64,000 nucleotides of DNA from the NCBI GenBank assembly GCA_016212095.1, contig JACRHH010000036.1:1-64000 (forward strand), in the 5' to 3' direction. The stretch is from Nitrospirota bacterium (GTDB lineage Bacteria; Nitrospirota; Thermodesulfovibrionia; SZUA-242). The translations under genes were made by a program, and so were the position numbers. The notes under the pieces were generated by a model. It worked only from the letters and a program-made list of their open reading frames with translations, did not search any database and was not told the DNA's origin. Of the stretch, positions 25,144-33,374 are shown in pieces; the first letter of the stretch is position 1, and every line of letters starts with the position of its first letter.

Positions 25144-26262
25144 GTGTTCAAGTTTTCACCGTTAACCATCAAAGGCATCAGGATTGAAGTACCGATAATT
25201 CAGGGGGGGATGGGCATTGGCGTATCGCTCCACCCCTTGGCGCAGGCCGTTGCAGCCGAAGGCGGCGCCGGCATAATTTCGAGCGCCGCGCTCGACCGTC
25301 TGGTCAGCAGGCGCAACAACAAGAAAACCAACGCCTACGAGGCCGCCTACGAGGAGATATCGCTTTCCAAGGCGAAGGGCGGCGTGGCCGGCATCAATAT
25401 AATGGTTGCGCTTGAGCGCGACTACGAGGATTCCGTGCGCGGCTCGGTAGACGCCGGGGCCGACATGATCATATCCGGCGCCGGGCTTCCGTTAAAGCTT
25501 CCAGCCATAGCAAAATCAAAGCATACCGCGCTTGTGCCGATTGTTTCATCGGCGCGCGCGCTCAGGCTGATCTGCAAGAAATGGGAGAAGCTTGGCTATC
25601 GCCCCGACGCCGTGGTGCTGGAAGGGCCGCTTGCAGGCGGCCATCTGGGCTTTCGCGGAGAACAGGTGGATCAGGATGAGTTCAGTCTCGAAAACCTTTT
25701 TCCTCCCGTGAAAGACGCGGCTAACGAACATGGCGGAATTCCGGTTATCGTGGCGGGCGGCATATACACCCACGACGACATCAAGCGCTTCATGGCAATG
25801 GGAGCCGACGGCGTTCAGATGGGCACGCGATTTCTTGGAACCGAGGAGAGCACCGCAACCGAAGAATACAAGGCCGCGCTTGTTGCCGCGCGCAAGGAAG
25901 ACATAATTGTGGCCGAGAAACCCGGCTCGCCATGCGGTCTGCCGATACGCCTGATCAGCGGCTCCCCGATGTATCAGGATGCGCTTGCGCAGGCGCGCAA
26001 GCCCAAGTGCGACAAGGGCTACGTTCTGCTGCGCGACAAGGAAGGCAAATACACCGTCTGTCCGGCGCGATACGACAACCGCGACTCTTTCTGCATATGC
26101 AACGGCCTCCTGAGTTCGGCGGGCTACAATCCCGACAAGGAGCGCCCGCTGTACACGGTAGGCGCGAACGCATGGCGCGTTGACAGAATCATGCCGGTGC
26201 GCGATCTCATGAATGAACTCAAGGGCTTGCCCGTTCAGGAACCTGTTGCCTCTCCCGCCTGA
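25144..26262 (+). CDS. Nitronate monooxygenase family flavoenzyme
   Basis: The protein fits the FMN-dependent NMO family (2-nitropropane dioxygenase): PIIQGGMGIGVSLHPLAQAV at the start, LEGPLAGGHLGF with the family His, VIVAGGIYTHDDIKRFMAMG and ADGVQMGTRFLGTEES for FMN phosphate binding. An extra C-terminal part carries several Cys (KCDKGYVLL, TVCPARY, FCICNGL), which could bind a metal. The start is GTG 25144. It is transcribed alone, divergent from the methyltransferase operon. The real substrate in anaerobes is often unknown. Confidence 0.88.
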   Translation: MFKFSPLTIKGIRIEVPIIQGGMGIGVSLHPLAQAVAAEGGAGIISSAALDRLVSRRNNKKTNAYEAAYEEISLSKAKGGVAGINIMVALERDYEDSVRGSVDAGADMIISGAGLPLKLPAIAKSKHTALVPIVSSARALRLICKKWEKLGYRPDAVVLEGPLAGGHLGFRGEQVDQDEFSLENLFPPVKDAANEHGGIPVIVAGGIYTHDDIKRFMAMGADGVQMGTRFLGTEESTATEEYKAALVAARKEDIIVAEKPGSPCGLPIRLISGSPMYQDALAQARKPKCDKGYVLLRDKEGKYTVCPARYDNRDSFCICNGLLSSAGYNPDKERPLYTVGANAWRVDRIMPVRDLMNELKGLPVQEPVASPA

Positions 26263-26296
26263 CGCCGATTCACGCAAACTTCACAAACCAGACTAT

Positions 26297-26839
26297 TCAG
26301 AACCAGAATTCGGGGTATTTCCGGTTTTTGGGAATATTGTTCACCAGAAGCGCAACCGCCAGCATTATGGTCACTCCGGCAGCAGTGGGAATAACCGCAT
26401 AGAGATAGCCGAGCTTATGCACGCTGTCGCCTCCGATGACGGCGATCAGGGCCGTTGCTCCGCCGGGAGGATGAAGCGTCTTTGTGGCATGCATCACGGC
26501 AATTGCCGTTGAAACCGCCATCGCGGCTGCAAGCCATATGTTCGGTTGGAACAACTGATACGCTGTTACGCCGATGATGGCGGATAAGACATGCCCGCCG
26601 ACAAGGTTTCTCGGCTGGGCCAGCGGGCTTTTCACCGCGCCGTAGATGAGCACCGCGGACGCCCCGAAGGAGCCGATTATCATGGTAAGCCCCTTGCCCT
26701 CAAGCACCTTGTAGCTGATTAATCCAACTGTCGCAATGCCGAGAAAAGCCCCGATCCACGACCAGACGATCTCGGAAAGATTGACGGCAGGCGGGCTTTT
26801 GGCGCTTCCCCGCATTTTATTGAAATAGGCTTCAAGCAT
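26297..26839 (-). CDS. HPP-family integral membrane protein
   Basis: The 180-residue protein has four to five hydrophobic helices and the family-naming HPPGGATALIAVIGG motif, with SFGASAVLIYGA and QPRNLVGGHVLSAIIG. HPP proteins include cyanobacterial and plastid nitrite transporters, but most have unknown substrates. It follows a CBS gene by five bases on the minus strand. In other bacteria HPP and CBS domains are often fused in one chain, which supports a joint function here. Confidence 0.9.
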   Translation of the reverse strand: MLEAYFNKMRGSAKSPPAVNLSEIVWSWIGAFLGIATVGLISYKVLEGKGLTMIIGSFGASAVLIYGAVKSPLAQPRNLVGGHVLSAIIGVTAYQLFQPNIWLAAAMAVSTAIAVMHATKTLHPPGGATALIAVIGGDSVHKLGYLYAVIPTAAGVTIMLAVALLVNNIPKNRKYPEFWF

Positions 26840-26844
26840 CTCTT

Positions 26845-27453
26845 TTAGCCCCCGCCGGTCAGCAACAAGGCGCGCACGACGTCGGTTCTGGAGACAATGC
26901 CGGTCAGTTCTCCTTTTGCGCCGACAACAGGAACCCGGTTGATCAGTTTTTCTGTCAGGATGCGGGAGATTTCGCCAACCGGCAAATCCTCCATGACGCT
27001 GACAGCCGGTGAGGTCATCATGTCTTCGGCCTTCAGCAAGCCGGCAACCATGGTCAGGTCGCCTTTTCCCTGAAGAAATTCGGCAAGAACAGCCATGAAA
27101 TGACTCTTGCCGCCGGTTCCCATGCGGGAAAGAAAGTCTTTCTCGGAGATGACGCCGGCCACGGTTCCGTCTTTGTCCAGAACAGGGAGGCCGGAAATGC
27201 GGCGCGCTGCCATGATTTCGGCAACTTCACGGACAGGCGTGTTCCTGTTGACCGAGAACACCAGGCGAGTCATGATGTCCCGCGCCCTGACCGAACGCGT
27301 CATGCGTTCCAGCGCATGTCGGTATGCGAATTTGTAGAGTTCCTTCAGGTCGGCGGGCGTGACATCGAGATAGCCCTGGACATCCTTCATCGCGTCGTAG
27401 ATGTCGTCGTCCGATATCTCCAGATTCATGGCAGGATCGATTCTATCGCTCAT
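26845..27453 (-). CDS. Tandem CBS-domain protein
   Basis: Residues about 60-200 form a CBS pair (ARDIMTRLVFSVNRNTPVRE ... GLPVLDKDGTVAGVISEKD, then MTSPAVSVMEDLPVGE ... RVPVVGAKGELTGIVSRTD). The N-terminal 50 residues are acidic and helical (DDDIYDAMKDVQGYLDVTPA). CBS pairs bind adenosine nucleotides and gate transporters or enzymes. It is five bases upstream of the HPP gene and probably regulates that membrane protein. ATG 27453 is the likely start. Confidence 0.9.
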   Translation of the reverse strand: MSDRIDPAMNLEISDDDIYDAMKDVQGYLDVTPADLKELYKFAYRHALERMTRSVRARDIMTRLVFSVNRNTPVREVAEIMAARRISGLPVLDKDGTVAGVISEKDFLSRMGTGGKSHFMAVLAEFLQGKGDLTMVAGLLKAEDMMTSPAVSVMEDLPVGEISRILTEKLINRVPVVGAKGELTGIVSRTDVVRALLLTGGG

Positions 27454-27483
27454 AACGGCACGCTCCCCATCATCCCATGCTGT

Positions 27484-28392
27484 TCACGCAAGCAACCGCG
27501 CAACCACCCTGTTTCGCCCGGAGCTTTTCGCCTCATACAGCGCCTTGTCGGCAAGCGCCACAAGAGCTTCCTGCTCCGCCGAGTCGGAGTCAAGCTCGCT
27601 CACCCCGATGCTTATCGTGATCCGGATGGTTTCGTCGCCGCATTTGACGCAATGCGCCTCAACGCAGGCGCGGATTCTTTCGGCAACCGCCGCTGCCGTG
27701 TCGATCTGGGTTTCAGGCAGAAGACAGCAGAATTCCTCGCCGCCGTATCTGATGAGCATGTCGGTAAGCCGCAGTTCGCTTCCAACCACGGCGGCAACAG
27801 ACTTCAGCACCTCGTCGCCGCACTGATGGCCATGCGTGTCGTTCACGCGCTTGAAATGATCGATGTCCCACATCAGCAGGCTGAGCGGCCTGCCGTAGCG
27901 CTTGTGGCGCTCGCATTCATCCGGCAGGCGGGCATCCAGAAACCGGCGGTTGAATGCGCCGGTCAGCGGATCGCGCGTGTTCAATTCAACCAATCTACGC
28001 TCATACGCCGCAACCTCGGTCACGTCCTGCACCGATATGAAAAGCTGCCTGATTGCGTTTCCATCGTCCCTGAGCGGCCCCATGGTGCAGCTCTGCTGCA
28101 TCCGGTCGAACATGCCAGCAAAAGACGTCACCGGCTTGAACGGGAAAAGCCATCGATGAAGCTTCTGCGAGAAAAAACAGAAGTTTCCAAACGTCAGGAC
28201 AGACTTGCAGTTTTTTGTGAAGCGGGTGGTGTTGAGGTTCGGATAATGGTCGAAAAGAGATTTACCGACGATCTCAGCCTCAGGAATTCCGCTGTGAAGC
28301 TCCATCCACCGGTTCCAGTGGCGCACGGTCAAGTCCGGATCGAGAATCACCAGGCCGATGTTTATAACCTCGAAAATCCGGGGTGAAATCAT
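27484..28392 (-). CDS. Diguanylate cyclase (PAS plus GGDEF)
   Basis: The 302-residue protein has an N-terminal PAS-like domain (NIGLVILDPDLTVRHWNRWM) and a C-terminal GGDEF domain starting DPLTGAFNRRFLDARL. The active site is YGGEEF, preceded by RLTD, a typical inhibitory I-site at the right spacing. It should make c-di-GMP with feedback inhibition. ATG 28392 overlaps the CheC-like gene stop by four bases. The operon thus joins a receiver, a CheC phosphatase and a c-di-GMP synthase. Confidence 0.94.
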   Translation of the reverse strand: MISPRIFEVINIGLVILDPDLTVRHWNRWMELHSGIPEAEIVGKSLFDHYPNLNTTRFTKNCKSVLTFGNFCFFSQKLHRWLFPFKPVTSFAGMFDRMQQSCTMGPLRDDGNAIRQLFISVQDVTEVAAYERRLVELNTRDPLTGAFNRRFLDARLPDECERHKRYGRPLSLLMWDIDHFKRVNDTHGHQCGDEVLKSVAAVVGSELRLTDMLIRYGGEEFCCLLPETQIDTAAAVAERIRACVEAHCVKCGDETIRITISIGVSELDSDSAEQEALVALADKALYEAKSSGRNRVVARLLA

Positions 28393-29030
28393 TCATAACG
28401 CTCCATGAAGCTGTGCAGGGCGCTCACCATCCACGCGATGGACTCGTTGCGTGTGATGAGAAAAAGGTATCCGCTTATATTCTCGTTCTCGAAACTGAAG
28501 AGCGTTCGCATCACAATGGCGGTGCTGTCGGGATCGAACATGTCGCGGGTGACGGTTGCGCGCGGGTCGTCCTCAACCAATACCCTAGGCGGAGAATAGG
28601 TGATCTGGTCGTCGAGCAGTTCGGCCAGTTTCCCCACACATGCGCCGATTAGTATGTTGCCGACTTCCATCAGCGTTTCCCGCTCCAGAAGCGCTATGCT
28701 GTGAAGCGCCGATTGCTCGTCTTCCTGCCCCAGAATCGATATGAGCTTCCTTCCGGCTTCCGACGGAAATATCAGAAGCGCGACACCCTGAAACCGGCCC
28801 ATGAAGCTCTGCTCCACAACGCTTATGCGCTCGAAATCGCGAATCTCGCTTCCGATGTAACCGGCCAGTTCGGACGCGTTCAGAAGCGCCACATCGGGAA
28901 CGCTAAGAACCACGTAAATATCTATAACCTCGGCCAGATCGGCGGACGCCTTGCCGAAGGCTATGTTCATGACCTCCTGAAGGATGTCCTTCTCGTTGGC
29001 GGTGAAGATGGATTCCGATTGCCGGCTCAT
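28389..29030 (-). CDS. CheC-family phosphatase
   Basis: The 213-residue protein has both CheC active-site helices: ILQEVMNIAFGKASADLAEV near the start and ETLMEVGNILIGACVGKLAE in the middle, each with the E-x2-N arrangement used to dephosphorylate CheY-P. Later residues (SYMFLI-like fold, SGYLFLITRNESIAWMV) complete the fold. It overlaps the receiver gene by four bases upstream and the diguanylate cyclase by four downstream. It is likely the phosphatase of the CheY-like product at 29027. No other chemotaxis gene is nearby. Confidence 0.9.
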   Translation of the reverse strand: MSRQSESIFTANEKDILQEVMNIAFGKASADLAEVIDIYVVLSVPDVALLNASELAGYIGSEIRDFERISVVEQSFMGRFQGVALLIFPSEAGRKLISILGQEDEQSALHSIALLERETLMEVGNILIGACVGKLAELLDDQITYSPPRVLVEDDPRATVTRDMFDPDSTAIVMRTLFSFENENISGYLFLITRNESIAWMVSALHSFMERYE

Positions 29031-29416
29031 CGTCTGCGCTCGCTATCTTTCAAGACTTCCTCCGCCTTTTCGAGCGCGTCTTTCACGCCTTCCCTGCTCA
29101 TGGGCTTTTTCAAGACCATGAGCGCTCCGGCGTCGAGCACGCGGAAGAGGGTTTTGGTCTGGATGTCGGCGGTCGCAACAATGATGACGGCCTCAGGATC
29201 GAACTTTCTGATATCCACAATCGATTGAAAGCCGTCAACCACCGGCATGGTGAGATCCATGAAGGTGATGTCGGGCCTCTCGGCCTGATACACTTTGAGC
29301 GCAATCTCACCGTTTCCGGCCTCCAGAATCCTGAAGGTTTCATCCGGCGGAAGGCAGCGGATGAGTATCTTCCGGGCGATGGGAGAGTCATCAACTATCA
29401 GCAGTGTTCTGCCCAT
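29027..29416 (-). CDS. CheY-like single-domain response regulator
   Basis: The 129-residue receiver has the acidic pair in LLIVDDSPIARK, phospho-acceptor Asp in ITFMDLTMPVVDG, the conserved Thr/Ala position in IIVATADIQ and Lys in VLKKPMSRE. No output domain is attached. It is the first gene of the three-gene operon and overlaps the CheC-like gene by four bases. Its kinase is not encoded in the operon. Confidence 0.93.
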   Translation of the reverse strand: MGRTLLIVDDSPIARKILIRCLPPDETFRILEAGNGEIALKVYQAERPDITFMDLTMPVVDGFQSIVDIRKFDPEAVIIVATADIQTKTLFRVLDAGALMVLKKPMSREGVKDALEKAEEVLKDSERRR

Positions 29417-29480
29417 GAAATGGCCTATCGGCAGTCATTAAGGGGAACTTGATGGTTTCGCTCGGTGCTATCATTTACGG

Positions 29481-30824
29481 TCAGAAAGTGCCGGCCATAG
29501 ATGCTTCAAACATGTCCATCATCGCCGCAAGCTCCTCCATCGTTATCGAAAGCGGCGGCATGAGCACAATAGTGTTGCCGAGCGGGCGTAATATCAGCCC
29601 AAGCTCCAGCGCCTTGCGGCAGACCGCCCAGCCCATTTTGGCCTCATAAGGAAACGGAATGCGGGTTGCCTTTTCGGCCACAAGCTCCACGCCCGCCATC
29701 AGGCCAACGCTTCTGGCCTCTCCAACATGCCGGTGCGCGGATATTGCGTCAAGGCGCATCCGGAAGTATTCGATCTTTTCGGCCAGCCGCTCAATTATCC
29801 GCTCCGATTCAAAGAGATCGAGCGACGCCAGCGCCACGGCGCAGGCAAGCGGGTTGCCGGTGTAGGTATGACCGTGAAAAAACGTCTTCAATTCGCCGAA
29901 AGCACCGAGAAATTCATTGTAAATACGGTCGGTTGCCACGGTCGCCGCAAGCGGCAGATAGCCCCCGGTTATTCCCTTCGACAGGCAGATGATGTCGGGC
30001 GTCACGCTTTCATGCTCACAGGCGAACATCCTGCCGGTTCGGCCAAAGCCGGTTGCCACCTCATCCAGAATCAGAAGCGTGTCGTATTTGCGGCAGGCAT
30101 CCGCAACTCTTTTCAAGTAACCCGGCGGAGCCGTAATCATGCCACCCGCGCCCTGAATCAGCGGCTCAAGGATAACTCCGGCCACCTCATCCTCGTGGCG
30201 GGCAAGAATCGTCTCAAGCCGCTTGGCGCAGGCAAGATCGCATGAACGGATATCCTTGCCAAGCTCGCATCGGTAGCAGTAGTGCGAAGGAGCCTTGAAC
30301 CCCTTCATGAGAAGCGGGCCAAAAGCCTCGTGAAAAAGTTCGATGCCGCCAACCGCCACCGCGCCAAGCGTATCACCGTGATAGGCGTTATTGAGCGAAA
30401 CAAAGCGCGTGCGGCTATTTTCGCCCTTGTGCCGCCAGTACTGGAAGGCCATTTTAAGCGCAACTTCCACGGCTGTTGAACCGTTGTCGGAGTAGAAAAC
30501 GCGCGTGAGGCCATCGGGCAGCGCCGCCGACAGCCTTGCGGCAAGCTCTATCGACGGCGGGCTTGCAAAGCCCAGAAGCGTGGAATGGCATATTTTGTCA
30601 AGCTGCGCCTTCGCCGCTTCGTCCAGCTCACGCTTGCGGTGGCCGTGAATGTTGCACCACATCGATGAGATGCCGTCGATGTGCCGGCGGCCCCGCGTGT
30701 CGGTCAGATAAACGCCTGAGCCTTCGGCAATCATCACCGGCGCATCCTCCACCCACTCGCGCATCTGCGTGAATGGGTGCCAGACATGCCGGTGATCCAG
30801 CCTTACAAGCTCATCGTCGTTCAT
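29481..30824 (-). CDS. bioA: Adenosylmethionine-8-amino-7-oxononanoate aminotransferase
   Basis: BioA makes 7,8-diaminopelargonate in biotin synthesis, using SAM as amino donor. The 447-residue class III aminotransferase has HPFTQMREW near the N-terminus, a BioA hallmark, FYSDNGSTAVEVALKMAFQY, NAYHGDTLGAVA, LILDEVATGFGRTG, and PLP Lys in CLSKGITGGYLP. It lies 22 bases after the M42 peptidase gene; no other bio gene is in the window. Confidence 0.96.
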   Translation of the reverse strand: MNDDELVRLDHRHVWHPFTQMREWVEDAPVMIAEGSGVYLTDTRGRRHIDGISSMWCNIHGHRKRELDEAAKAQLDKICHSTLLGFASPPSIELAARLSAALPDGLTRVFYSDNGSTAVEVALKMAFQYWRHKGENSRTRFVSLNNAYHGDTLGAVAVGGIELFHEAFGPLLMKGFKAPSHYCYRCELGKDIRSCDLACAKRLETILARHEDEVAGVILEPLIQGAGGMITAPPGYLKRVADACRKYDTLLILDEVATGFGRTGRMFACEHESVTPDIICLSKGITGGYLPLAATVATDRIYNEFLGAFGELKTFFHGHTYTGNPLACAVALASLDLFESERIIERLAEKIEYFRMRLDAISAHRHVGEARSVGLMAGVELVAEKATRIPFPYEAKMGWAVCRKALELGLILRPLGNTIVLMPPLSITMEELAAMMDMFEASMAGTF

Positions 30825-30846
30825 GAACAGTCGATTTCAGCCTCTT

Positions 30847-31908
30847 TCAGTTCGGTATGAAGTCGGTTTTCGGCGTGACTTTCTTGATGAATTCCGCAAG
30901 CAGCATCGCTGCGTTTTCGAGGTCTTCGCCAGAAATCACCTCAACCGGCGTATGCATGTACCGGTTCGGCACGCTGACCAGACCGGCTGCAACGCCGGAG
31001 CGCGTAAGCTGTATGAAGTTGGCGTCGGTTCCGGTTGCGCGCGGCGAGCCGGAGACCTGATACGGTATTTTCTTGTCCTTCGCGGCGTCCACCAGCAGGC
31101 TGAAAACCATCGGATTGACGTTCGGGCCGCGCGCGATAACCGGCCCCTTGTCGAGCGCGATGTCGCCCACCATGTTCTTGTCGATCGTCGGATAGTCGGA
31201 GGCAAAATCCACGTCGCAGGCGATGCCCACATGCGGGTCGATTCCGTAGGCGCTGGTCTGCGCTCCTCGAATGCCGATCTCCTCCTGCACAGTGGCAACC
31301 GAATATACGGCGGCGCTTATCTTCGATTTCTTCAGCAGGCGCATCGCCTCCATCACGACATATGTTCCCATCTTGTCGTCGAAGCCGGTTGCCATCAGCC
31401 TGCCGTTCATCAGTGTCCTGAACTGGATGTCGAAGGTTATCGGATCGCCAATGCTGACGACATCGAGCACTTCCTTCTTGTTTTTGGCGCCGATGTCTAT
31501 CCAGAGGCCTTTTATCTCCGACACCTTCTTGCGCTCCTCCGGATCCATCAGATGAATCGGCTTTTTGCCGGTAACGCCAAGAATCGGCCCGCCGGCCGCA
31601 TGGATGTAAACCCGCTGACCCGGCACGATGTTTTCGTCGAATCCGCCGATGGCCGCGAAATAGATGAACCCGTCATCGTTAACGTGCTTCACCATGAAAC
31701 CGATCTGGTCGCAGTGTCCGGCAAGCATTATGCGAACCTTGCCCTTGGGGTTCAGCACGCATATCGTGTTGCCGTGAACGTCGGTGCGGATTTCGTCGGC
31801 CACGCCCTTCATCCATTTCCGCACAACGCGCGCGGCAGGCTGCTCGAAGCCCGACGGGCTTGGAGCCTCAATAAGCTCGCGCAGAAAATCGAGTGATTCC
31901 TTTCTCAT
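30847..31908 (-). CDS. M42-family aminopeptidase (TET/FrvX-like)
   Basis: This metallopeptidase of about 353 residues has the M42 features: EAPSPSGFEQPAARVV at the N-terminus, MLAGHCDQIGFMV with a metal His/Asp, TGFDDKMGTYVV with the bridging Asp, TVQEEIGIRGAQ with catalytic Glu pair and IACDVDFASD. It probably degrades peptides in the cytoplasm as a large oligomer. ATG 31908 is chosen over 31923 because AAGGA lies at the right distance. It is transcribed ahead of bioA. Confidence 0.93.
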   Translation of the reverse strand: MRKESLDFLRELIEAPSPSGFEQPAARVVRKWMKGVADEIRTDVHGNTICVLNPKGKVRIMLAGHCDQIGFMVKHVNDDGFIYFAAIGGFDENIVPGQRVYIHAAGGPILGVTGKKPIHLMDPEERKKVSEIKGLWIDIGAKNKKEVLDVVSIGDPITFDIQFRTLMNGRLMATGFDDKMGTYVVMEAMRLLKKSKISAAVYSVATVQEEIGIRGAQTSAYGIDPHVGIACDVDFASDYPTIDKNMVGDIALDKGPVIARGPNVNPMVFSLLVDAAKDKKIPYQVSGSPRATGTDANFIQLTRSGVAAGLVSVPNRYMHTPVEVISGEDLENAAMLLAEFIKKVTPKTDFIPN

Positions 31909-32000
31909 TCTCAATCCTTTCATATATTGATGCCATGTTGCGATGCATCGGAAAGTTCTACAACGGTTATATTATCAAAAATCGTATTTTCGTTATTTGC

Positions 32001-32041
32001 TTGACAGTTGCGCGATATTTGTATAGTTTAATGGTTAAACT
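32001..32041 (+). promoter_or_regulatory. Promoter and overlapping palindromic operator
   Basis: A consensus TTGACA (32001-32006) is followed by TATAGT after 15 bases or TAGTTT after 17. Overlapping the -10 region is a perfect 7-bp palindrome AGTTTAA-TGG-TTAAACT (32025-32041). The region 31924-32161 is AT-rich with no gene I can support. This should drive the LysM gene with a leader of about 120 bases. Confidence 0.55.
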
Positions 32042-32161
32042 GTTATGGCTTAACCGTATGAAACAAAATAATATTTCCACACTGCACCGACAGCTTGAAA
32101 CAGGCCTTGATATTGCATTGATTCCAATCGCCGGATATTTCCGCCCCGCTGGAGGCAGATG

Positions 32162-33304
32162 ATGAGAATACGGGCGTTTGTTCTTGGCGCAACGCTGGCA
32201 GTCTTTACATCGCCCGCGAACGCGGGCGAGACAATCACATCACCTGCCAAGGCAGGTGAGACAATCACATCACCTGCCAAAGCAGGCGAGACAGCAACAT
32301 CACCTGCCAAAGCAGGCGAGACAGCAACATCACCTGCCAATGGCCTGATCTCGGCCTACCGCTTCGAGAGCTACACGGTGAAGCAGGGCGGCACACTCTG
32401 GGACATCGGACGGGAGAAGCTCGCCAACCCATACACATGGCCCAGGGTCTGGCAGGTGAATCCTGAAATAAAACATGCCGACAGACTGTATCCCGGCCAG
32501 GTCATCCGCATACCTGTGGAGCTTTTAAAACCCGAACTCCGCCCGGCGGAGGCCCCGCAGGTTGAGCCGCCGAAGGTCGAAGCCCCGAAAGCCGTGAAAA
32601 CCAAGACCGTACCGATCGCGGCGCCAATTCCTGCTGCTCCGGCTGAAACCCCGGTTACGGTCATGCAGGCCGAATATCTGGCCGAGCCGGACGTTATGGC
32701 ATCGGCGGGTTTTGTCTCATCCGATCTTGCCGTTCGCGGACATATCAAGGGCAGCCCGACAGGGCGGGCCATATTCGGCAAGGACGACAGCGTATATATC
32801 ACGCTTGCCGGCGATGAAGCCGCGAAGCGTTATTCCATTTTCCGCAAGGTCAGGGACATAATCCATCCGATTACGAAGCTTCCGGCTGGAACCCTCTACG
32901 AGGAACTGGGTTCTGTCGAGGTTACAGGCCCCAAAACGGCCGTAATCGCGGAATCGTTCAACCAGATCGAAAACGGCTCGATGCTTGGCGATTACATTGA
33001 GCAGTCTCCGGCATTGGTCAGCGCAAGCCCGCGCAGGCCCGGCATCACCGGCCATGTGCTTACGCTCAAGGAGTTCCGCCGCATGGTGGGCTTGAACGAC
33101 ATCCTGTATCTCGACAAGGGAGGCGACGCGGGAATCGAGGCGGGCGACGCCTTCGGCATCATTCACAAAACCGTGTCGAAGGATGAGGCCGTTGCCGACG
33201 TCCGCATTCTCAGGGTCATGCCGAACACCTCAACAGCCATCGTGATTCGCGGGATCGAAGAGATCGGCGAGGGAGATGAATTCGGCCAGATGTCAGGCGA
33301 ATAG
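32162..33304 (+). CDS. Secreted LysM-domain protein with tandem-repeat N-terminus
   Basis: The protein has a signal peptide ending TSPANA-GE. Next are four copies of a ten-residue unit like TSPAKAGETI, and a LysM domain (YTVKQGGTLWDIGREKLA ... LYPGQVIRIP, about residues 65-115), the peptidoglycan-binding fold. A Pro/Ala linker leads to a C-terminal region of about 200 residues of unknown fold. ATG 32162 is preferred over 32159 because GGAGG lies six bases before it. It precedes a DD-carboxypeptidase, so a cell-wall role is likely. Confidence 0.88.
   Translation: MRIRAFVLGATLAVFTSPANAGETITSPAKAGETITSPAKAGETATSPAKAGETATSPANGLISAYRFESYTVKQGGTLWDIGREKLANPYTWPRVWQVNPEIKHADRLYPGQVIRIPVELLKPELRPAEAPQVEPPKVEAPKAVKTKTVPIAAPIPAAPAETPVTVMQAEYLAEPDVMASAGFVSSDLAVRGHIKGSPTGRAIFGKDDSVYITLAGDEAAKRYSIFRKVRDIIHPITKLPAGTLYEELGSVEVTGPKTAVIAESFNQIENGSMLGDYIEQSPALVSASPRRPGITGHVLTLKEFRRMVGLNDILYLDKGGDAGIEAGDAFGIIHKTVSKDEAVADVRILRVMPNTSTAIVIRGIEEIGEGDEFGQMSGE
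32207..32340 (+). repeat. 30-bp in-frame tandem repeat in the LysM gene
   Basis: The phrase ACATCACCTGCCAA recurs at 32237, 32267, 32297 and 32327, a period of exactly 30 bases; a diverged copy begins at 32207. Each unit contains CCTGCC-AA-GGCAGG or a close variant, so each can form a small hairpin. The period keeps the reading frame. It starts at the signal peptidase site. Confidence 0.85.
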
Positions 33305-33374
33305 TGTCAGGCGAATAGTCTTGGCGGACGAGAACATAAATTGTCCGGGTAACAAACAACATGGAGCAGACAAA

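Noticed and set aside
31893-32162. 89-codon frame upstream of the LysM gene
   Set aside because: It overlaps the promoter and palindrome; AT-rich composition explains it.
32207-32340. CRISPR array
   Set aside because: The 30-bp units are contiguous without spacers and are in frame in a secreted protein; no cas genes.
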